DNA of 64,000 nt from assembly GCF_900475885.1 (NCBI RefSeq), contig NZ_LS483429.1, positions 806,001 to 870,000 on the forward strand, read 5' to 3'. This document shows positions 59,130 through 64,000 of the stretch, piece after piece (position 1 is the first letter of the stretch; each line of letters opens with the position of its first letter). This DNA comes from Haemophilus aegyptius. Lineage in GTDB: Bacteria; Pseudomonadota; Gammaproteobacteria; Enterobacterales; Pasteurellaceae. Under the pieces are notes generated by a model that had not been told where the DNA came from, did not search any database, and was given only the letters and a program-made list of their open reading frames with translations. The translations under genes and the position numbers were made by a program.

Positions 59130-60785
59130 TTATCTGGCAATCGCCAATGTTTGATATAAATAATGGCGATAATCATTGAGTAGCTGAATATCAGAAGAAT
59201 CTTCTAATTTGCCATCACTCAATTTGCACATTGCCATATTCGCTTTCATAAATTCATCTTCTGCTGATAATCCAGCTACATTCATCAAAACACCTCCAGC
59301 AAAAGCGAGATCTAAAAAACGTTGCTCTTGCTTAAATTGACTCGCACAATTACTTCTCACAACAAATTGGGTCACATAATCGGGTTGAGCATAATCCCCT
59401 TTCTTCGGAGGGATCGCATTATCAAATGCCACTTGGTGATCACCGAAATAACCTAGCACAAAAGGCTTTTTACGTTCATGTAAATAGTTATTTATTCCTT
59501 CAATCGCATCATTCAATGCAACAATACGTTGAGTATAGTCATTCAATGCAGAAATACTTTTAGCCCCTAAATTAGGCATTTGAAGATTAAATATATTTTC
59601 CATTCCCAATTCGTATGGGCCATGTTCACGCATAGTCAATACATAAACAAACATTGGCTGATCTACATTTTCTAACGCAGGATACTGCTTTTCCAAAATC
59701 ATTCGGGTGTACTTCATCATTTCTTCACTACTAATATCCCAAAGATTTTTACTAATAGGCGCAGGATAACCAAGATCTTGCGGCTGTAACATCAAATCAA
59801 AACCGAAATGATCATAAGCGGATTTTGCATTGTAATTACCTTTTGTAAAAGGCGACAAAGCAACACAAAAATATCCTTGAGCTTTTAGATTTTTCACTAA
59901 ACCTGATTGCAAGTGCGGTACAACAGAATAAAAAACGCCACTTGCTAACGCACCAAAATCTGTCGAAGGCACACCGGCTAAAAAAGCAAATTCTGATTTC
60001 CACGTTGCGCCAGCAAAAGTATGTACACGCAACGGCGAAGCAAATACTGTATCACTTTGAGACTCAAACATGGAAAGTGGTGGAATAGATTGCTGACTAA
60101 AAGCAAATTGATGAGGGTTCAGCGTGGATTCCATTAATGTTACAACAATATCGGGTTTTGTTTCAGATAGGTTGTTTGTATCAGGTGAAAGTGCGGTCAT
60201 TTTTTCAATAAAATTTTGGCTATTGCCATCAAAATTTGGCACTTTGAAAAAAATACCGCGGCAAGACATTGGTAAATTTAAAAACACATCACGACCATCA
60301 TCGGGCAAAGAATCTAACCAAACTTGCACCGCACTTGGATTTTTAGAATAATGCCACATCAAGCTAAAGCTAATGATAAACAATAAAGCACCAATGCTGC
60401 TACCTAATACCCCTAAAGACTCGGCATCATTAAAACCAAAAATCGCATAACCTAATAACGCCAGTAGCCCAATAACGCCAAACAACGCACCTTTATAATG
60501 AATTAAGGTTTCCCAATTTCGCCAATCTACCACAAGAAAGAAATCTGAAATTAACAAAGGCTGTTTGTAATAATGAATTTTTAAACGATGAAATAACATC
60601 AGCACTACAAAAAGCACTGATGAAAAATTTAAAGCACGTTGCCATTGGCTGGAAACCATAAGCATGCCGCCAAATAAAAAAGTAAAAAGCGTAATAGCAA
60701 AGAAATAAGTCCAACGATAATGGGAGTTTACAATAAAAATCACTGCCGCAATCGTGAATAAAGCTAAGAAAATATAAGCGATCAT
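59130..60785 (-). CDS. Membrane-anchored sulfatase-fold protein (LTA-synthase/phosphoethanolamine-transferase-like)
   Basis: A 551-residue protein: five membrane helices in the first 150 residues (MIAYIFLALFTIAAVIFIV; TYFFAITLFTFLFGG; others), then a periplasmic alkaline-phosphatase-superfamily domain. IVVTLMESTLNPHQF holds the metal-binding Glu and probable nucleophile Thr, VLTMREHGPYELG a metal His, and GYFGDHQVAFD the Asp-His pair. Likely transfers a phospho-group to a surface or periplasmic glycan, but acceptor and donor are unknown. The plain word sulfatase is probably wrong for the reaction. Confidence 0.8.
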   Translation of the reverse strand: MIAYIFLALFTIAAVIFIVNSHYRWTYFFAITLFTFLFGGMLMVSSQWQRALNFSSVLFVVLMLFHRLKIHYYKQPLLISDFFLVVDWRNWETLIHYKGALFGVIGLLALLGYAIFGFNDAESLGVLGSSIGALLFIISFSLMWHYSKNPSAVQVWLDSLPDDGRDVFLNLPMSCRGIFFKVPNFDGNSQNFIEKMTALSPDTNNLSETKPDIVVTLMESTLNPHQFAFSQQSIPPLSMFESQSDTVFASPLRVHTFAGATWKSEFAFLAGVPSTDFGALASGVFYSVVPHLQSGLVKNLKAQGYFCVALSPFTKGNYNAKSAYDHFGFDLMLQPQDLGYPAPISKNLWDISSEEMMKYTRMILEKQYPALENVDQPMFVYVLTMREHGPYELGMENIFNLQMPNLGAKSISALNDYTQRIVALNDAIEGINNYLHERKKPFVLGYFGDHQVAFDNAIPPKKGDYAQPDYVTQFVVRSNCASQFKQEQRFLDLAFAGGVLMNVAGLSAEDEFMKANMAMCKLSDGKLEDSSDIQLLNDYRHYLYQTLAIAR

Positions 60786-60906
60786 AAATTTTCCCTATGA
60801 TGCATAACAGACTAAAATGACACATGACAATGTCTGCACACTTTATCACGTAAACGTAATAGATTGAACGGGAAAAGGAAATTATTTGGATAATTTGAAA
60901 ATAAAG

Positions 60907-60982
60907 TGGTGGGCGATACCGGTCTCGAACCAGTGACCCCCTCCTTGTAAGGGAGGTGCTCTCCCAACTGAGCTAATCGCCC
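60907..60982 (-). tRNA. tRNA-Val (TAC), fourth transcribed copy
   Basis: 76 bases including encoded CCA. Acceptor GGGCGAT/ATCGCCC, anticodon loop CTTACAA reading TAC, T-stem ACTGG/CCGGT with one G-T pair. Identical to the two copies upstream in the transcript. Confidence 0.97.
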
Positions 60983-61034
60983 GATAATATTAAGGCAAAA
61001 CCTTAAATTTTCGGTTTATTTAAACACTTTTAAG

Positions 61035-61110
61035 TGGTGGGCGATACCGGTCTCGAACCAGTGACCCCCTCCTTGTAAGGGAGGTGCTCTCCCAACTGAG
61101 CTAATCGCCC
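61035..61110 (-). tRNA. tRNA-Val (TAC), third transcribed copy
   Basis: 76 bases, same sequence as the copy at 60907. The spacer between them is 52 bases. Confidence 0.97.
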
Positions 61111-61168
61111 ACTAGAAAGCGTTTAAATATAAAGGGAAAGTTTGAGCGGAAAGGACACTTTAGAAAAG

Positions 61169-61244
61169 TGGTGGGCGATACCGGTCTCGAACCAGTGACC
61201 CCCTCCTTGTAAGGGAGGTGCTCTCCCAACTGAGCTAATCGCCC
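61169..61244 (-). tRNA. tRNA-Val (TAC), second transcribed copy
   Basis: 76 bases, same sequence as 60907 and 61035. Spacer to the next copy 58 bases. Confidence 0.97.
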
Positions 61245-61287
61245 GCTTGGTCAAACTTAGTAACATTAAGAACACTTTTTAGAGAAG

Positions 61288-61363
61288 TGGTGGGCGATAC
61301 CAGTCTCGAACCAGTGACCCCCTCCTTGTAAGGGAGGTGCTCTCCCAACTGAGCTAATCGCCC
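61288..61363 (-). tRNA. tRNA-Val (TAC), first transcribed copy, one-base variant
   Basis: 76 bases. It differs from the other three at one T-stem base: ACTGG/CCAGT here, ACTGG/CCGGT in the others. The change turns a T-G pair into T-A, so the fold is kept. Confidence 0.97.
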
Positions 61364-61381
61364 TTAATGTTGTGGGTTGGC

Positions 61382-61409
61382 ATTATAGGGAGAATGCATT
61401 TTCAGTCAA
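61382..61409 (-). promoter_or_regulatory. Promoter of the tRNA-Val cluster
   Basis: On the minus strand TTGACT (61404-61409), 16-bp spacer, TATAAT (61382-61387), followed by GCC. It lies about 19 bases before the first tRNA. All four tRNAs are probably made from it. Confidence 0.85.
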
Positions 61410-61533
61410 TACCTTTTTATTAAATTTTGTTTAATTGTCGTAAAAATAAGCATAAAATCCGCTTTTTTATTTAGAAGTCAAACAAGTCGTAGTAGAATAA
61501 CGACTAATATTTTATTGAAGATAGGTTATAAAA

Positions 61534-62976
61534 ATGAAACTAGATGCTCCTTTTAATTTAGATCCAAATGTAAAAGTGCGTACTCGTTTTGCTCCTAGCC
61601 CTACAGGTTATTTACATGTAGGTGGCGCACGTACCGCACTTTATTCTTGGTTATACGCAAAACATAATAACGGCGAATTTGTATTACGAATTGAAGACAC
61701 TGATTTAGAGCGTTCAACACCAGAAGCAACGGCTACCATTATTGAAGGAATGGAATGGTTAAACCTTCCGTGGGAGCATGGTCCTTATTACCAAACTAAA
61801 CGCTTTGATCGTTACAACCAAGTGATCGATGAAATGATTGAACAAGGCTTAGCATATCGTTGCTATTGTACTAAAGATCGCTTAGAAGAACTTCGTCATA
61901 CTCAAGAACAAAATAAAGAAAAACCACGTTATGACCGTCACTGCTTACACGATCACAACCATTCACCTGATGAACCCCACGTTGTACGTTTTAAAAATCC
62001 AACTGAAGGCTCGGTAGTATTTGATGATGCCGTACGTGGCCGTATTGAAATCAGCAACAGTGAGCTTGATGATCTTATTATTCGTCGCACAGACGGTTCT
62101 CCAACTTATAACTTCTGTGTAGTTGTAGATGACTGGGACATGGGTATCACACATGTTGTACGTGGCGAAGATCATATCAACAACACGCCTCGTCAAATTA
62201 ACATTTTAAAAGCGATTGGTGCTCCAATTCCAACCTATGCACACGTTTCTATGATTAATGGCGATGATGGTCAAAAACTCTCTAAACGACATGGCGCAGT
62301 GAGCGTAATGCAATATCGTGATGATGGTTACTTACCAGAAGCTTTAATCAACTATCTTGTTCGTTTAGGCTGGGGACATGGCGACCAAGAAATTTTCAGT
62401 CGCGAAGAAATGATCAACTATTTCGAATTAGATCACGTTAGCAAATCAGCTAGCGCATTTAATACCGAAAAATTACAATGGTTGAATCAACATTATATCC
62501 GTGAATTACCGCCAGAATATGTGGCTAAACACCTTGAATGGCATTACAAAGATCAAGGCATTGATACAAGCAATGGTCCTGCATTAACTGAAATAGTCAC
62601 CATGCTTGCGGAACGTTGCAAAACCTTAAAAGAAATGGCAAGTTCAAGCCGCTACTTCTTTGAAGAGTTTGAAACCTTTGATGAAGCCGCAGCAAAAAAA
62701 CATTTCAAAGGCAATGCTGCTGAAACGCTTGCAAAAGTGAAAGAAAAATTAACCGCACTTTCTAGCTGGAATTTACATTCTATTCACGAAGCCATTGAGC
62801 AAACAGCTGCTGAACTAGAAGTGGGCATGGGTAAAGTTGGCATGCCATTACGTGTCGCTGTGACAGGTTCTGGTCAATCTCCATCAATGGATGTTACCCT
62901 AGTCGGTATCGGCAGAGATCGCGTACTTGCGCGTATTCAGCGCGCTATTGATTTTATTCATGCACAAAACGCTTAA
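61534..62976 (+). CDS. gltX: Glutamyl-tRNA synthetase
   Basis: A 480-residue class I synthetase. The HIGH-like site is [19 protein letters not shown], followed by [39 protein letters not shown] and the KMSKS-like [14 protein letters not shown]. The C-terminal helical anticodon-binding domain follows. It has one uptake signal in reverse near codon 35. Divergent from the tRNA-Val cluster. Confidence 0.97.
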   Translation: MKLDAPFNLDPNVKVRTRFAPSPTGYLHVGGARTALYSWLYAKHNNGEFVLRIEDTDLERSTPEATATIIEGMEWLNLPWEHGPYYQTKRFDRYNQVIDEMIEQGLAYRCYCTKDRLEELRHTQEQNKEKPRYDRHCLHDHNHSPDEPHVVRFKNPTEGSVVFDDAVRGRIEISNSELDDLIIRRTDGSPTYNFCVVVDDWDMGITHVVRGEDHINNTPRQINILKAIGAPIPTYAHVSMINGDDGQKLSKRHGAVSVMQYRDDGYLPEALINYLVRLGWGHGDQEIFSREEMINYFELDHVSKSASAFNTEKLQWLNQHYIRELPPEYVAKHLEWHYKDQGIDTSNGPALTEIVTMLAERCKTLKEMASSSRYFFEEFETFDEAAAKKHFKGNAAETLAKVKEKLTALSSWNLHSIHEAIEQTAAELEVGMGKVGMPLRVAVTGSGQSPSMDVTLVGIGRDRVLARIQRAIDFIHAQNA

Positions 62977-63012
62977 TATTTAATCGGATAACAAACGCAT
63001 AATAAAATCGTA

Positions 63013-63041
63013 TTGACAGCCACATAGTCAAATTTTATCAT
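63013..63041 (+). promoter_or_regulatory. Promoter of tRNA-Ala
   Basis: TTGACA (63013-63018), 17-bp spacer and TATCAT (63036-63041), 15 bases before the mature tRNA. Confidence 0.8.
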
Positions 63042-63056
63042 GTCGCTGTCTTTTAT

Positions 63057-63132
63057 GGGGATATAGCTCAGTTGGGAGAGTGCTTGAATGGCATTCAAGA
63101 GGTCGTCGGTTCGATCCCGATTATCTCCACCA
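63057..63132 (+). tRNA. tRNA-Ala (GGC)
   Basis: 76 bases with encoded CCA. Acceptor GGGGATA/TATCTCC (one G-T pair), D-arm AGCTCAGTTGGGAGAGT, anticodon loop ATGGCAT reading GGC, T-arm with GGTTCGATCCC. It has its own promoter and terminator. Confidence 0.97.
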
Positions 63133-63141
63133 AATTAATAA

Positions 63142-63167
63142 AGCAAGGTAAAGCACCTTGCTTTTTT
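63142..63167 (+). terminator. Terminator of tRNA-Ala
   Basis: AGCAAGGT and ACCTTGCT form an 8-bp stem with a 5-base loop, followed by TTTTT. Confidence 0.9.
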
Positions 63168-63276
63168 ATTATCAATAATCAATATCTTAGCGAATTTTAA
63201 CAAAAATAAAAACTAAAGCGTGCTAGAATAGTGCGCTTTTTTATTACATCGTTCGAAACCATATCAAGGAATAATT

Positions 63277-63993
63277 ATGCGTCCAAATAATCGAGAAAAT
63301 AATCAACCCCGCCAAATTAAAATTACCCGTAACTACACCAAGCATGCTGAAGGTTCTGTGCTTGTTGAATTTGGGGACACCAAAGTGCTTTGTACTGCAA
63401 CAGTGGAAGATGCTGTGCCACGTTTCTTAAAAGGACAAGGGCAAGGCTGGGTAACGGCCGAATATGGAATGTTGCCACGTTCAACACATAGTCGTATGCA
63501 ACGTGAGGCGGCTAAAGGTAAACAAAGCGGACGCACAATGGAAATTCAACGCTTAATTGCCCGCTCTTTGCGTGCCATGGTGGATCTTAAAGCACTGGGT
63601 GAACGTGCGATTACTTTAGATTGTGATGTTATTCAAGCGGATGGCGGCACACGAACTGCATCCATTACTGGTGCTGCAGTCGCATTATGTGATGCGATCA
63701 ACGGTTTAATTGAGAATGGCACGTTAAAAACTAACCCCATTAAAGGGCTAGTTTCGGCGATTTCTGTAGGGATTGTTGATGGTCAAGCTGTTTGTGATTT
63801 GGAATATGTGGAAGATTCTGCAGCGGAAACTGATATGAATGTTGTGATGATGGAAGATGGTCGCATGATTGAGGTGCAAGGCACTGCAGAAGGCGAGCCA
63901 TTTAGCCATGAAGAATTATTAACATTATTAGATTTAGCGAAACAAGGCTGTAATCAAATTTTTATCGCTCAACGCGAAGCGCTAGGCTTATAA
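63277..63993 (+). CDS. rph: Ribonuclease PH
   Basis: A 238-residue phosphate-dependent 3'-5' exoribonuclease that trims tRNA precursors and shares rRNA maturation. It has [59 protein letters not shown] and [20 protein letters not shown] with the phosphate-binding GGTRT. Full length, unlike the truncated rph of E. coli K-12. Confidence 0.96.
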   Translation: MRPNNRENNQPRQIKITRNYTKHAEGSVLVEFGDTKVLCTATVEDAVPRFLKGQGQGWVTAEYGMLPRSTHSRMQREAAKGKQSGRTMEIQRLIARSLRAMVDLKALGERAITLDCDVIQADGGTRTASITGAAVALCDAINGLIENGTLKTNPIKGLVSAISVGIVDGQAVCDLEYVEDSAAETDMNVVMMEDGRMIEVQGTAEGEPFSHEELLTLLDLAKQGCNQIFIAQREALGL

Positions 63994-64000
63994 ACACAGT

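Overview
The window is chromosomal DNA of a Haemophilus influenzae-type Pasteurellaceae. The 9-base Haemophilus uptake signal AAGTGCGGT (or its complement) recurs throughout, inside and between genes. The housekeeping gene order (rph-gltX ... menFDH ... sdaCA-copA ... pilABCD ... ruvCAB-aspS ... efp-oapAB-recO ... relA-glnB) is the one I recall for H. influenzae, and the DNA is AT-rich. There is no rRNA, prophage, insertion sequence or CRISPR array.

Layout. 1-5.3 kb (minus strand): an AI-2E-type permease (cut by the window edge), glnB, mog, dgkA, relA and rlmD. 5.3-11.4 kb is an accessory insert between rlmD and recO: a ChpS/MazE-type antitoxin whose partner toxin is frameshifted, then a four-gene chaperone-usher fimbrial operon (HifA-like subunit, chaperone, usher, tip adhesin). 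11.4-20.7 kb: recO, oapB, oapA, epmB divergent from efp, tRNA-Ser, priC, an NhaC-superfamily permease behind a histidine-codon attenuator, rnt, gloA, cmoA and a small membrane methyltransferase-like gene. 20.9-26.4 kb (plus): aspS, nudB, yebC, ruvC, ruvA, ruvB. 26.5-36.2 kb (mostly minus): small periplasmic protein, xerD, an MFS permease, proC, rdgC, ruvX-yqgE-rsmE, lnt-corC, an intergenic stretch with four perfect DnaA boxes, and ampD. 36.3-40.1 kb: the competence operon pilABCD with a CRP-S site. 40.1-45.1 kb: rho, metJ, cueR and a copper module (two near-identical copZ genes plus copA). 45.2-50.6 kb: serine uptake and catabolism (sdaC-sdaA), mtr and alaA. 50.7-54.6 kb: menF-menD-menH. 54.6-60.8 kb: an MFS symporter, udp, a MOSC protein, a SEC-C protein, a YihY-like membrane protein and a membrane sulfatase-fold protein. 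60.9-64 kb: four tRNA-Val genes, gltX, tRNA-Ala and rph.

Regulation can be read directly at several points. These are a complete His-leader attenuator upstream of the permease at 16.5-17.9 kb, a CueR-type 19-bp-spacer promoter before copZ, a CRP-S palindrome before pilA, and a TrpR-like operator over the mtr -10. There is also a CTGG-N8-CCAG LexA-type box before ruvA, and a perfect-hexamer promoter with a T8 tract in its spacer before the fimbrial operon.

The parts most worth a second look are the fimbrial operon with its slippage-prone promoter, the dead toxin next to a live antitoxin, the His attenuator that points to a histidine transporter, the DnaA-box cluster away from any replication gene, the copZ/copA' tandem duplication and the G10 tract inside essential aspS. 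I did not find a clearly new multi-gene system. The fimbrial cluster is the main accessory element.
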